Assembly (NCBI RefSeq): GCF_009870125.1
Contig: NC_046679.1
Span: 30,814,001 to 30,878,000, forward strand
Length of the DNA: 64,000 nt
Direction: 5' to 3'
DNA from: Drosophila pseudoobscura
Taxonomy: Eukaryota; Arthropoda; Insecta; Diptera; Drosophilidae
Shown here: piece by piece, positions 34,018 to 47,100 of the stretch
Numbering within the stretch: the stretch's first letter is position 1
Layout: every line of letters starts with the position of its first letter
Notes under the pieces: generated by a model
Database searches by the model: none
What the model was told of the DNA's origin: nothing
Seen by the model: only the letters and a program-made list of their open reading frames with translations
Translations under genes and position numbers: made by a program

Positions 34018-34166
34018 ATATGTGTGCCGTTGATGATCCTTACTTTGGCCGAGCGGGCGTCCTTGATGAACACCTCATCGTCCACATCGTCGCTGATGTC
34101 CTCATCGATGGAAGAGTCCCGTATGGCGATGCGCTTCGAGGGCACATATGGTCGCAGTTTGATCAT
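31043..34166 (-). CDS. FAM234/ITFG3-like type II membrane beta-propeller protein, intact, about 975 aa
   Basis: Five exons on the minus strand: 34044-34166, 33285-33983, 31991-33226, 31349-31967 and 31043-31293, in phase. After an acidic cytosolic N-terminus (SSIDEDISDDVDDEVF) and a basic stretch (KLHKRRRCGRCC) there is one TM segment at about residues 88-111. The ectodomain carries VCBS/FG-GAP-like blades with Asp-rich loops: DLNGDGVQDVIFGYG, DVDGDGGTDCVAAG, DLDGDAVPELIAAH and DLNGDGISDVVVAA. This is the architecture of FAM234A/B (ITFG3), whose function is poorly known. The open frame extends 33 bases upstream of the ATG at 34166 to an acceptor at 34199, so an earlier exon, coding or 5' UTR, exists upstream; the start is provisional. 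A partial broken duplicate lies at 20330-22600. Confidence 0.9.
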
Positions 34167-34199
34167 CTTGTCGATCGCGTTCGAGGACTCTCGCTGCGC

Positions 34200-37100
34200 C
34201 TGGAAGTATGCAACAGTCGATGGTCGCGTTTAAGGGAATTTCTGTACAGATTTTAATGCATTTTGTTATCCTCTTTTTTGGGCCACGCAGCAGCAGGAAA
34301 AACTGCAGTCAGTGCGCGTCCTGCGGGTCGTGTAAAAATCGATGGCGACGTCACCAGCTACGGGCTCAGCTGGTTTTGGGTTTTTGGATGCGCAGGCGCA
34401 TCGCAAGGCGAACGGGCCACCCCACTCTCTCACTGCCACCCAGGCACACGCACACACACACTCCCACGCAGATAAGAGAGAGAACTGCACGGGCAGGGTA
34501 TGATACGGATCAGGTAGGGCATTCAGTCTACAAAGGGTTCCGCTCTCTGAAGAAACTTGTATAATGAAACCCAGGAAGGGAGGCCCAACCCCACCCTTCG
34601 TTTGATTGTACCCTGGAACCGCACACGTGTTGGCCAACGGCTACAGGTTTTGTTTGTCAACATTGCTGACGCCCACCTGGACGCTCCCTCTCTCAAGAGA
34701 GAGCCTCCCTTTCTCTCGGATGGCAACTGTTGCTTGGCTGGGGGTGTGGGCCCGTCAGACCCTACGCCACCCTCACATCCCGGCTGGCAACTCCCTTATT
34801 AACATTGTCAAAGCGGTTCAATGTCCTCCGCTTTGGGGCCTTTTCATGAATGAAGTAGAGGGTGGGCCAGACAGAAGTTGGAGAGTGAGTCTTAAAGAGA
34901 GAGAGAGTGGGTGGGTCTGTTTTTCATTCAGCAAACTTCCGCATATTGGGGGGGAGTAAATGTGGGACACAGCCTTCTGTGGGGCACTGGTGTGTTTGCG
35001 ATTCAGGTTGCTTATTAATTTTTAATGCCATTTTGTCTGCGGTTCTATGGCCACTGGCCAGGAAATGAGATGACAGAGAGATTGGAAAAGCTGACGGCAA
35101 GAGACGTTGTTCAACACTGTTTGAGAGCTATCGATGATGGACAGACCAGTTGTTAGATCAAATTACCTCTAGCATGATTAAAACCACACAATCTTCCTCA
35201 GTTCCATATTTTCCAACTTTGTACATCTTTAAATCTCCGATCTTCTGTGATTTCCGCTTGAGTGGAGCTGAATTGCCGTGCCAGGCCTTGGGGCCTGCTC
35301 CTTGTCTTACTTTTTCTTAATAATTTCCACGACCTTGCCACAATTGACGTCACTATAACTACTATAGTATTACAAAAAATACATTTTCCCGCAGCAGAAT
35401 CTATTTCAATAATGTTTTTTTGTTCATACATAATTTATTTTTCACAAATTCTGTTCTATGACGTAGCCGCTTGTCAAAAGCCAAAAACACAAGTGAAAAA
35501 AAATTCCCTCTCTTTTCAAATTGAAAGTGCGCCAAAAACCTTTTGCGAAAAATCCACGGCTGCGGCGGCTACGGCTACGGGTGCTGCTGCTGCTGCTGCC
35601 CTCAGCAGAAACTTAAGAGCACCACTTAGTGGTGCAGCAGCAGGACGCCGGGGCAACGTCTCGTCTCTGTGAAAGGCGTGCCCGAGCCTGAGCACTCAGG
35701 TCGGTTCGGTGGGGGTCCAAGCTCGACTGCATTCGAATAAACTATAGAAAAATCAGCGGCTTTTTATAGCCATCCCCCTCATCCAGCCATCCATCTATAG
35801 AGAGCTGGGGGTCTGTGGGTGCTTAAGTGTGTTATTATCGCATCAGAGATAATTTAATAACGACGAGTCCTTCTGCTTCTTGTGCCGCCTGTGTGTCGGA
35901 GGCCAGAAACAGAAAGGATGCGATGCAATGTGTAGCTGTGCCGTTTGAAGAGTGTTGCGGCAAGGCGTTGAGTGTTTGGCAAAGGCACCCCCCGCCCCCC
36001 CCCCCAAATGAGAGGCAGGCAGGGACCTCTATAGGCTATACAGCCATACATGTCTCTAGTGGGGCGACAACTGCTTCAAGGTTAGGGCAGGAAGGCAGGC
36101 AATCACCCCCCCCGCCATTCCTCCCCAACAGGTATTTCCAGGGTGAAGAGTATCTATTTATCTACATGCGAGTATATTTTCTTTGGTAATTTTTATATAC
36201 GGATTGGATAAAAAAGCCGTTTTCTATGGATGAAAGTGGAAGGTCTCTAAGGTATCCTCTTAAGTGCTAAGTGCGAAATAACCTATAGATTGGCTGATAA
36301 ACTGATAGATATTGATAGATAGTTTGAATATCCATCAGACAATTCCATGCTCATGTATTCTATGGTTTTTGATTTAAAAGTTTTACCTTAACTATTTTTT
36401 TTAAAGGAAAATATAAAATATTTTCTAGGGTTTTCTCTTCTCCTTTTTTTCCCCTGTTTCCTTTTATTCAGTAAAGTTCTCTATATAGAAAATAAGCAAG
36501 ATAAAAACTCTAAAGCTAGAACTCTTAAATGCTTTAACTCCTATGATACACCCCTACCTTTCCATTCTACACCCTTCTTCTTCCCTCCTAACGAACTGTA
36601 CTCCCATCAGCTTTGGTGTTCCCCCCTTTGGCCACTCAACCAAAGCTCTTTTGTCATCTCATTAAACTTGATTTTCCAGGCTTGATTTTTCTCTCTCTCC
36701 CTCTTTATTTTCCCTCTGATTTGTGCATTCCGTCGTGTGACGTCAGGCGGTGGGGGCAGGGGTCGGTAGGGTTCATTGGATTACCGTTGTGCCGTTGCAT
36801 TCATTAGCCGCCATGTGGACAGGGGTCCCCAAGTGTCTGCTCACTTATGTCCCCCTCCCACATCTATCCCTCCTTTCCTTGCAACATTTTCGCTGCGACA
36901 AATGGGCCACTCCTTGGGGCAGCACTTGACAAGTTGCGGAAGGACCTCTAACAAGGCCCCAACTGATTGGAAAAAATCACAAAAACTTAAGCAACGAAAG
37001 TGTGAGCGAAATACAAAAAGATTCAAACCCGAGACGGGCCAAAGGAGGGAAATCTATGAGAATTTCCCCGAATTAAATATTGCCTCAAATCGATAGACAA

Positions 37101-39213
37101 ATGAAGGTCCTGGCCATGCATCATATAGCGGAATGTTGATGACGACAGAGCACCCCCAGTGCAGAGCAGAGCAGAGCAGAGCAGGGCACAGATTATGTGG
37201 CAAACGGAGGCAATGCCAAAGCACTCGAGGAAATTATGTTAAGTGACTGAAGGCAAGACAAACAGACGACGACGACGAGGCAGAAGGATATTTGCCTGTG
37301 TCCTATATATATCGTAGTAGGAGATACACACGCACATACATATAGTCGCGTCCATTGTCACTCGGATATATGCAGCATCCTGTCTTTAGTTCCTTGTTTT
37401 TCCTCCCGATATTAAAGTCTACAACATCATTTTCCAGGGGGCTTTCACTTTTGTTTTTCCCAACGAAACCGCAGTCTGAAAAAGAACGAACCCCCGTTGC
37501 ACACACACACACACACACAGGACATCATCGTCAAGCATCCTGCCTGACATCCTTCGGTTGGTTCGCGTTAGCCGCTGCAACGCTTTTAAATTCAAATCAG
37601 AGGCGCCTCCAACTGTCAGTTGCCAGCGAAAGTTCGAACTGCAAAGACGTTCAGATCGGAACAAAAAACAAAAACTAAAAAGGGAAAAATCTTGAAAAAT
37701 TCTTTAAAATTAAATAAATATTTTTCTCAATATTTATTCGTGCAAAAATTTATATTTAAAAAGTGTTAAATTAATGGAACAAATTGGTGTTTCAAATATA
37801 TTCAAGAGATTGACGAGCTGATGGTTATGCAATCGCTCGGAAGATTCTAGAAATCTAGCAAGAATTAAGTGCTTCAGAAACCCAGAAGAAGGTTTTGAGG
37901 GGAAACAAGAACCATCTCCATCTATTGATTGTGTAAGAACATTTTGAAGAAACTTGTATCTATTAAAAACGGCAAGAGTAACCCCTGCTGAAAACCACAG
38001 CATGTCTGTTTCTGTCCTTCAATATGGAGGATCTTTAAGATTTTATTAATTTTTAAAGAAAATCTTTGCCTTTAATATTAAATATGAATAAAAATTGATA
38101 ATTAACGCCATTAAACTAAACAGTCCTCTTTTAAGGATCTTTAAGCTTTTAATTTCATGAATTTTCAAAGAAAAACATAGTTTCTGATTTTGGAATTAAA
38201 AAAAAATTATCTGTTTAATTTGAAAAAATTCCAATATTTTCTGCCTATTGATTTAGGTTTTGAATTCGTTAGATCCTGAATCTTCAGCTCATAAAAGAAA
38301 TTTTAAATGAATTAAAGGAAATTAAATCGAACAATTTTTCACATTTTCCAATAATTCAATACTTATTTTTTAAAGAGTTTTCCCCTGTAATATTTGTATA
38401 CTTTAGTTTTTAAATTCTTAAATAAAAAACCCTACTTTTCATGACGTGATTTTCTAAAGGATTTTTCTCTGGATTTTTCCACAATTAAATGATGAACATC
38501 TGTCCAAAAATTCTATTCAAATCCAGTAAAAATGACTCATTTATGATTCTTTAAGTTGTCCCCAATTTCCCGCAATAAAAAACTACAACAAGAAAACCCC
38601 TTCCCAAAACCCGAGCACGAGTCCTACCTCCGACAATTGTCCTTGTCTAATGGGGGGCTGCTCCTCTATATTGCATTGGCGGTGATTCCTCTTTCATTGC
38701 TTCCCGCTTGCTCTGCCCCTCCTCCTCCACCTCCGCATCGTCGAGGCGCATAAAAAGGCGCATGGGCCACTTAAGGAGCGGCGGCAGTGCCCGTGCCCCC
38801 TCCCATCCCTGCTTCTACCCTGGTTAGCCTTCGAGTGGCTTTAATTGTGAATTAAGACGGGTATTGTGCGGCAAGAGAGAGACAGAGGGGGACAGGTACT
38901 GCCTGCCTGCCAGGGTTGCCATCCATCCCAGCCAATGCCGAGGCCGATTTACTGTGCTTTTGGTCCTTTGTTATATTTTTATTTACTTGGGCAAGCAGCA
39001 TAATTGTTGCTACTTTTCACGTGTCAATCGCTCTCGAATCTCGAATGTCGATTGTCAAGGACGGAGACCCTTCGATAGGTTGCCTTCGTCTGTGATCCTT
39101 TGCGAAGGCGAAGGTCAATGAAATATCCGATTTACGTATCAATACCTACTGTCTTTTGTCTTTTGCCACCTACTGTACACACACAGGAAGCACCCTGAGA
39201 GAGGCTCAGAGAA
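34200..39213. other. 5-kb non-coding interval
   Basis: No coding exon is visible. It probably holds the upstream exon(s) and promoter of the FAM234-like gene on the left and the promoter of the channel gene on the right. CRE palindromes occur at 35345-35352 and 36738-36745. Low-complexity items are an 11-base C run near 35996-36005, a (CA)n tract at about 37499-37519 and a GCT-rich stretch with a GCACCAC-TTA-GTGGTGC hairpin at about 35619-35635. 37.7-38.5 kb is very AT-rich. Confidence 0.55.
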
Positions 39214-40860
39214 ATGGTGGCACAAATATTCCTACTGGTGATATGCTTCATCTGCCTCAAGCAGTATGCCAAAGGGGAATTCCAGTGAGTAAATTGCATT
39301 TGGATTATCTATCTATAATATATATATTCCGATCCAATCTTCAGACAAAGTCTAGCCATCACAGACATTCTGCCGGAGGATATCAAACGATATGACAAGA
39401 TGCGACCCCCCAAAAAGGAGGGCCAGCCCACGATAGTCTATTTCCATGTGACGGTAATGGGCCTGGACTCCATCGATGAGAACTCCATGACCTATGTGGC
39501 GGATGTGTTCTTTGCCCAAACCTGGAAGGATCATCGCCTGCGTCTGCCCGAGAACATGACCCAGGAGTATCGTCTGCTGGAAGTCGATTGGCTGAAGAAC
39601 ATGTGGCGTCCAGATTCGTTTTTCAAGAATGCCAAGTCGGTCACCTTCCAGACGATGACCATTCCCAATCACTACATGTGGCTGTACAAGGACAAGACGA
39701 TCCTGTACATGGTCAAGCTGACCCTCAAGCTGTCGTGCATCATGAACTTTGCTATCTATCCGCACGACACCCAGGAGTGCAAGCTGCAAATGGAGAGCCG
39801 TAAGTCGCGGCGTGCTCTTCCACAGAAGTCTTTACTTTAAGGTCTTTCCTCTACCCTCAGTATCCCACACCACAGATGATTTGATCTTCCAATGGGACCC
39901 CACAACTCCTCTGGTGGTGGACGAGAACATAGAGCTGCCACAAGTGGCACTTATACGCAACGAAACGGCGGACTGTACGCAGGTCTATTCCACGGGTAAC
40001 TTCACCTGCTTGGAGGTGGTCTTCACATTGAAGCGGCGTCTCGTGTACTACGTTTTCAACACCTATATACCCACCTGCATGATCGTGATCATGTCGTGGG
40101 TGTCCTTCTGGATCAAGCCAGAGGCGGCTCCTGCCAGGGTCACGCTCGGGGTCACTTCCCTCCTCACACTCTCCACGCAACACGCCAAGTCGCAGTCCTC
40201 GCTGCCGCCTGTCTCCTACCTGAAAGCCGTGGATGCCTTCATGTCCGTCTGCACGGTCTTCGTGTTCATGGCTCTCATGGAGTACTGCCTGATCAACATT
40301 GTCCTGAGCGACACGCCCATACCCAAGCCCATTGCCTATCCGCCCAAGCCGGTGGCTGGTGAGGGGGCGGCCAAAAAGGATCCTGAATCGGGCGCGGCCG
40401 GGGGAGGAGGTGGTGGCAATCCTCCTGCGGGCAGTAAGCCCACTATGCTGCCACTGGCCGATGAAAAGATGGAGAAAATTGAAAAGATATTCGATGAGAT
40501 GACCAAAAACAGGAGGGTAAATACTCACAGATACTATTCCACTAAAGATCTCTCATGGTTGTGGCCATTCCTTAGATTGTGACCACCACACGCCGTGTGG
40601 TGCGACCGCCCCTGGATGCCGATGGTCCCTGGATACCCCGCCAGGAGTCGCGTATCATCCTGACGCCTGGCATCGCTGCTCATCCGCCGCCACCGCCGCC
40701 GCCGCCAGTGGAGCCGGAACTGCCGAAGCCCAAGCTGACGCCCGCCCAGGAGCGGCTCAAGCGGGCGATCTACATCGATCGTACATCGAGGGTCCTGTTT
40801 CCGGCGCTCTTTGCCAGCCTCAATGGCATCTATTGGTGTGTGTTCTACGAGTATCTGTAA
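39214..40860 (+). CDS. hodor: Cys-loop ligand-gated chloride channel, pHCl-2/hodor type, 488 aa
   Basis: A pentameric Cys-loop channel subunit of the insect pH/zinc-gated chloride group, expressed in fly gut copper cells and tubules. Four exons: 39214-39284, 39345-39799, 39861-40516 and 40576-40860. A signal peptide (MVAQIFLLVICFICLKQYAK) is followed by the ligand-binding domain with the Cys loop (C-x13-C in CIMNFAIYPHDTQEC) and a second pair (C-x10-C in CTQVYSTGNFTC). TM1 is IPTCMIVIMSWVSFWI. TM2 is preceded by the PAR motif typical of anion-selective members (APARVTLGVTSLLTLSTQ). TM3 follows (AFMSVCTVFVFMALMEY), then a proline/glycine-rich loop and TM4 (LFPALFASLNGIYWCVFYEYL), ending at the stop. 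The start is the ATG of the signal peptide. CG7589 or CG6927, the sister genes, are the alternatives; the TM3-TM4 loop made me prefer hodor. An AATAAA lies at 41262-41267. Confidence 0.88.
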
Positions 40861-41343
40861 TATGTGACAGACACTCCTCTCAGTGTCCTCCTGGTCCCCC
40901 TCTCTCTGTACATATGCTCGCTCTTAAACGTTGATTGTTCGCATATATATCGCATATATCGTATATATACATATATATCTCTTAAATCTTAAGCTTTCAG
41001 GCGCACAGAAGCTTTAAGTCGTATGAATTTTAAAACATAGACAAAATATTGTTGAAAACACCACACACACTCTGAAGATATGAATAATATTGGTATTATT
41101 ATTAATTATTATTATAATCGATAAATAATACAATTCCTGCAACAAGCTTCATGTTTTAGAGATCCAGTTAAACTGACGTTGTAGCTGCTGTAGAATTAAG
41201 CGGAAAACATGATTACTTCTAATTAATTTATGTCTCAAACAAACAAATGCTTTTAATTGTAAATAAATAGAGAGAAAAATCATACCCCAACAGAGTTTCA
41301 CTGGGAGAGAGAGACACAGAGAGAGTCCACTTCTATCTGCAGC

Positions 41344-41480
41344 GCTGATGATAGCCCACCCTGGGACGGCTAAGCTACTCTGTAAGAGAGAGAGAGAGAG
41401 AGAGAGAGACAGAGCCCACCTCTCCGCTGTGCTGATGATAACCCACCCTGGAACGGCTCAGCTACGCTGTAAGAGAGAGA
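41344..41480 (+). repeat. Two-copy unit flanking a (GA)n tract
   Basis: A unit starting GCTGATGATAGCCCACCCTG and ending TGTAAGAGAGAG occurs at 41344 and again at 41431 with few mismatches; the copies are separated by a (GA)n tract and are 87 bp apart. Probably a local slippage or unequal-exchange product. Confidence 0.75.
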
Positions 41481-43317
41481 TGGAGAGAAAGTATGGTGTT
41501 TCTTCATTCTTTTGTTATAATATTGATCTGATCGAAAGGTCTATATATGTACGTATGTATGTTGTTGCAGAACATGCTCAGAATAGGTTCCACAATTTTC
41601 TAAAGTAAAGCCGCTAAACCTTTTCCACCAACTTATAGATTTCGATGAAATATTTCTTATGTTACAGATAGATTAATTCTTAATGAAACCAAAAAAGTTT
41701 GCGATCTCTGGAACATGTATTTATGACACTTTTTTTCTGAAATGTTTCCTCATGGCCGTTACACGAAAATTAAGCTTTGAATCAAGCTTTTGCTGGGCTT
41801 TCTTTGTAACGGTAATACACGCTGATTCAAACAGCTGTTTGAAAAGCCCTTGCCTTAGCTTAAAGCTTATAGCCATGCCATACAATGAACTCCAACGACA
41901 GGTACCTCCCTTGATAGACCCCCTCTTTACCCTAGCAATTTCTTATGGCCCTTTTACATTATATTTTTCCAACATTTTCTCAGCCATTAGGCCGCATACC
42001 CATTCATTTATTAACACTCTTCTTCGTTAGACGTTGGACGATTATTTCGCGCTGCTTTTTCTTTCCAAAAGGTGTCAACATTTGGACAAACAATGGAACT
42101 TGCTCGGGTTTCGTTTCTACTGGTTGTAGAGTGTGTGGAGGGTCGGGCTTTATGAATACCCAATTAATTATGTTGGTCACACGCTCTACACTTTTACACT
42201 TTTTGCCATTTCACGGTCGTTAGTGACGAGCAGAGCAAAGAGCAAAAAAAAAAAAACATAAAAACATATACAAAATCCAGCAAATGAGACAAAGATAAGA
42301 GTATGAAAGGGAGATCTTCCAATGTGAATGGTTTCCTTGGGCTCTTCTTCTCCGAAGATCCAAGGATTTCCATTTAATTTTGGTTTGGTTTAGTTTGGGT
42401 TTCTCCTTTCCATCGATGATACGAGTATATGTATATTGTTTTCGCTTGAAATTATTAGCATTTAAAGTAGGCCAACTGAAGACCAATAAGTTTTTTGGGG
42501 AAACCACAGTCCGAATATGATTCACTCCCTGTACTCGATCGTTCGACTGTCTGCTGTGCCTCTAGAGAAACATAGGAAGGTTGTGCAAACCGGGGAATAC
42601 CTGAGGTTGAGCCCCCGAAACCGACTAGTGCCTTCAGTACGAGTGTTTTATGTGGGTGTGTGCTCAATGTAAATTTGTTTAGCCCCAAAGAGACGATGGA
42701 TGGGTTCAAAGCGGGTTGTTGTTCAAGGCAGATTTTGGTTAAGTAAATTTCCATTGGTTAGAAAAGGAGAGGGAGCCAGATTTGTGCCTGAGAAACATAA
42801 CAACAAATTATCCAGATTTTACACAAGAAATATACGAAAATATAATTGATTTTACTGCTGTTTATACGATGTTTTGGTATCGTTTAACTATCTATTTAGA
42901 TAGAGAATTAATAGACATGTTCGTCTAAGAAATATCCCAGATTTCTGTTTAAGAAAAACCCCTAAAATGGTTTTACTATAACCTCTCTGTAGTTCTCTTT
43001 AGACTTTCTTTTTAAAAACGATTAGGGCATAGATTTCATAGAAATTTCTTTTAATAAAAATCTACTTAAACGATGGATATCTTTTCTTTATTTTGATGCA
43101 TTTTTTTCAATAAAAATCAATTAAAAATTATGGTTATCGTTTTTCATCGTTATATCCCCCTTCCTGTCATAGAACTTCTCTAGAAAAAATATGATACTCT
43201 CCAGATTCTATTGACATAGCTTCACTCTGCAATCTGTTGCAGATTTCTGCCTGATCTGCAAGTCTCTGGTGCTGTCTCTCTGGTGGCTCTTCATCTGATC
43301 TGTCTCTGGGGCCCAGC

Positions 43318-43319
43318 GT

Positions 43320-43351
<32 letters not shown>

Positions 43352-43448
43352 GACAGTCACTGCCAGACAATGCCCAAAAGTCTGAAGAAAGTAAAAATCC
43401 AGCTACCGTTGCGGCTCTTAGGTCTCTCTCTCTCTCTTTCTCTCTCTG
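43318..43448. repeat. Paired (GA)n and (TC)n tracts
   Basis: A (GA)n run at about 43319-43355 is followed by a (TC)n run at about 43422-43448 on the same strand, so the two can pair as an imperfect hairpin. Both are GAGA-factor binding-site arrays upstream of the protease start. Confidence 0.6.
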
Positions 43449-44168
43449 CACAGCACTCCCCGCTCCGCACTCCACTCTCCACTCTTTCCACAAACGAAAA
43501 CGAAACGAAACGATCTGCAACAGCAACAACACAAAAGCCAAAGCCAAAGCCAAAGCTGCCTGACAACGACTGAAAAAAGATTGTACGATTGTTGTGCCTC
43601 GAGACGTCGCTGGGGGTTTTGTCTTTTGGCCGTTTTTTCAGTTTCAATTTCAGTCGAATTCGGGCAGCAACGGCACACGGAAGCAGGAGCCGCAATACGC
43701 ACAAGCCCCAAATATTGGAATAATAACACAACACCAGAAATAAACAACAAAAAATAAACTTATATTGAAAGTGAAATTTTTGCTCTGGCAATCGCAAATT
43801 TTGAAATCCGTGCGGCGAGTGGCGTATAAAAATAAATATTACAAAATTCAATTAAAGCCAATTGGCAGCTAAAATCGAGACAATTTCCATATAAAAAGCC
43901 CAGGCTCGAAGACGAAACGAAACACTTTTAACACTTTCATTTTCGTTTCAATTTCGTTTTCGTTTTCGCTGCGTTTCGTTGGGTTCGTTCGCTCGCTCGT
44001 TCGCTTCGTTCGCTTCGTTCGTTCGTTCGTGTCGTCGTCGCGAGGGACGTGCGGTGTTTCGTTGAGTGTGTTAAATAATAGTAAACAAAAAGCAAAGTGA
44101 ACGAAATCGGTCTGGCAAATGTTGAAAAACTGAAAGAAAAACGAAAATAAACCATACGAATCGATTCA

Positions 44169-47100
44169 ATGTTTGGCAAGATGCATTCGAATGCATTTCT
44201 TCTGCTGTGTTTTGGTGCGTAAAAAACCTATAAAACAAATAATTAACCCAAATTCCAAATGGGAGATCATGTGACATTTTGTAATAATTAATGCAGTGAT
44301 TTAGATTATTGTTAATTTGTGCAAAAACAAACAAAAGACTTAGGCAACAAACACGGGACGTTTTGATGGGACCGCTTTTTCCTTGGGGATGGGGATGCGG
44401 ATGGGGCTGGGGGCATCGAAAGTCGAAATGCAGTTCGTGTGTTTTTTTTGTGGCGGCAACTTTCGTTTGCAGGCAATAAAACTTCCGGCCATCAAGTGAC
44501 GTCACAGACAAATGGCAAATGCAAATCGAAAGAGAGAGACAGAGAGAGATAGAGAGAGAGAGAGACCCCTCTCCGTGTACGTGTTTTTTCTTGGTATTAC
44601 CGCAACAGCAGGCCTGACCATCTATTATGCAACACATACAAAAATACCGTTGATGTTGTCAGCACTCCTCTGGCTGCCCCTCCGAGCCCCATCAGGTGCC
44701 ACTGCTGCTGCCGGTTCCCCAAACTTCCAGCCGACGGACAACGGACGGGTTTTATTTATGGCCTGACCATGAAGTGCACACAATTTTAATGCCACCACCT
44801 TCCCCCCTGCGACTGCGGCTTTCGGAAGTCATGCAGGCAGGCAGCTGTTTTGTTGCACATTGCCCCTGCCACTGCCACTGCCACTGCTGCCACACGCTTC
44901 AAATGATAGTTTTTCCCGCATGACATCTCTCTTTGTGGGGCTGGGGGGGATTTTAATTTTCACTTTCATTTGGACGCTGGAAAACCGATGGTAAAAACAG
45001 CTGGTGGGCTTTGATTGGCTTACGTCTTAGTAAACATAAAAAATACAATGAATTTTGAACATTTTCTAAATACTTTTTGGTCAAATGTAAGCATTAAAAA
45101 TAATTAGAAATTGTTTTTAATGGTGTAACAAATTTTAGAAACCACTGCAAACGACTGAAAATTGTCTGAAGAAATATATTTTGCTTTATTTTCAGTTTAG
45201 AAAGCACTAAACATGCCTTAACTTATTAATAAAAAATTAAAAATAATTAATTAAAAATGCATTTGGAAATGTTAATAATATTTCAAGACCAGAAACACAC
45301 AGTTTCTATATATCAAAACACGATCTGCTTATGCTTCTTAAAAGTTATGCACCATAAAGCGCTTTGTTCTGGCATTAAAAGTGTTCAAGAAGCCAGGTGT
45401 TCAAACAGCCAAATGTCGGGGGCTTCTACCTCGAGTTTTGCTCATGCCACAGAAATTTTGGATCTGAGAGAGCATACTTTTGAAATAAATTTAATAAAGG
45501 CTAATATCACACGTTTCTGGACAAGAAACCCGCTTGCTTTAGCTCTTATAGGCTCTGAGCACTAGACCCCAATATCGACTCGGCTATCCACACTGATGAG
45601 GAATACATATACCTTATAGAGCCGGAAAAGATTCCTTCTAGCTCGTATTCCAATACTCTTTCAGCGCCGCGTATAATAACCCTAGACAAATCACAAAGGA
45701 CTGCTCTAAATATTGATTTATATATTTGTTAATTTTCACTTTTTGTTGAATTTCAATGGAAAGTGTGACACCTTTTCAGGTCAACCATTCAGCCAACCCC
45801 ACAAAAGTCTTTGCCAAACAATGAACACCAAATAATACCTAGCAGTACTCCCATTTCTATGCCAAAAAAGTGTCGGGTCTGCGTCTGGGGGCGCCTTTTT
45901 TTTAGGGCCATTCACTTTTGCTACTCCAAAAATTTCTTGGATCTTTGTATAAGCCCTGTAATTGGCCAAAATATTTCATTGTGCCTGGTGGCAAAGCAGA
46001 CCAAAGCATTGCCATTTTATTCCAAGTGAAAGTGACAAAAAAAAAAACCAGAAAATAAAGAGCGTTCGTTGCAGTGGCGCGGCGACGCACACCTCGAAAA
46101 ATGTTAATGAGCCGCAAAAACCAGACAAAATAAAAGCAAAAAAATAAAAACTTAACCCAAATCATTGAAAGATAATCAATTTGTTGGGTTTTTGGTTTTC
46201 TTTTTGGGTGAAATCTCTTTTCAAGGGGTCGGGGAGGGGCCGGGCGACCTTGAGGAACAGCAGGAACTACCACTTACTCCTCTATTGATGGGGAGATCCA
46301 AAAAGAAAACATGTCAAGTCATTAAGCAAACGCGGAGCCAAGTGGAGCCCAACGATCCGACTAGATTATGTCACGGCAGCCCCACAAAAAACTTAAATAA
46401 ACATTAAACGCTTCCAAAAAGCAGGGGAGGATTGGAGTCATAACCAGCGACATACTTTCTCATTTTGGGAGGCAAAGTACTTACAGATACAATCACAGAT
46501 GCAGATACAGATACACTCGTACTCGTATGCGTAATGCCAATTTGTGACATTATTCAACCGAAGACGAACCGCCAGCGGAGGGAGGAGACTTTGCATAAGG
46601 CACTGCCCATTGTGTGTTTGGTTTTGAAGTGTGTTAGGTCAGTGCTGGCGAGCACAGCGATGAGAATTGAAGGAAAAAACCTATAGTTACGGCTACTTAA
46701 AGTCATATATAATAGTTTGCCTGCTTTTGAGGAGCTTAGGTATGCGAATTATGGAAGATTTATGCAATTTGTTACTTGAAATTGAGGAGTACTTTAGAGA
46801 TTGCAGGTTTGGTTAGGGGCTAGAAGGCTCACAGATATGTTTTAGAGTAGCTTTTAGGAAGTTTTTTTTCTATTACTTAATTTATAATTTGCTTGAACTC
46901 CATGGAAAATTGTAATAAAAACACTTAATTTCTGATAAAAATAGTCAAAAAAATCAATTATGAGTTGTAGGGAGGTCTCGAAAAGTGTCTCGACATCAAG
47001 ATACTCGCTTTGCTATTTCTTTGGAGGCATTTCTGAGCGGGGATCTCTAAGATACAATCTTCTAAGTGCATTCTTGAGTGTATTCTCTTTTTAAAATTCC

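Larger units (their letters stand above)
40861..44168. other. Intergenic, with protease promoter region on the right
   Basis: 3'UTR of the channel gene (to about 41.3 kb) followed by non-coding DNA. It contains a duplicated 47-bp unit around GA tracts (41344-41480), an A-run at 42245-42257, GA and TC tracts (43318-43448) and a TTCG/CTCG-rich stretch (43976-44040) just upstream of the protease start codon, where transcription probably begins. No exon was found. Confidence 0.55.

Noticed and set aside
45257..45565. 102-codon open frame inside the protease intron
   Set aside because: It runs into the degenerate DINE-1 fragment and lacks any protein character.
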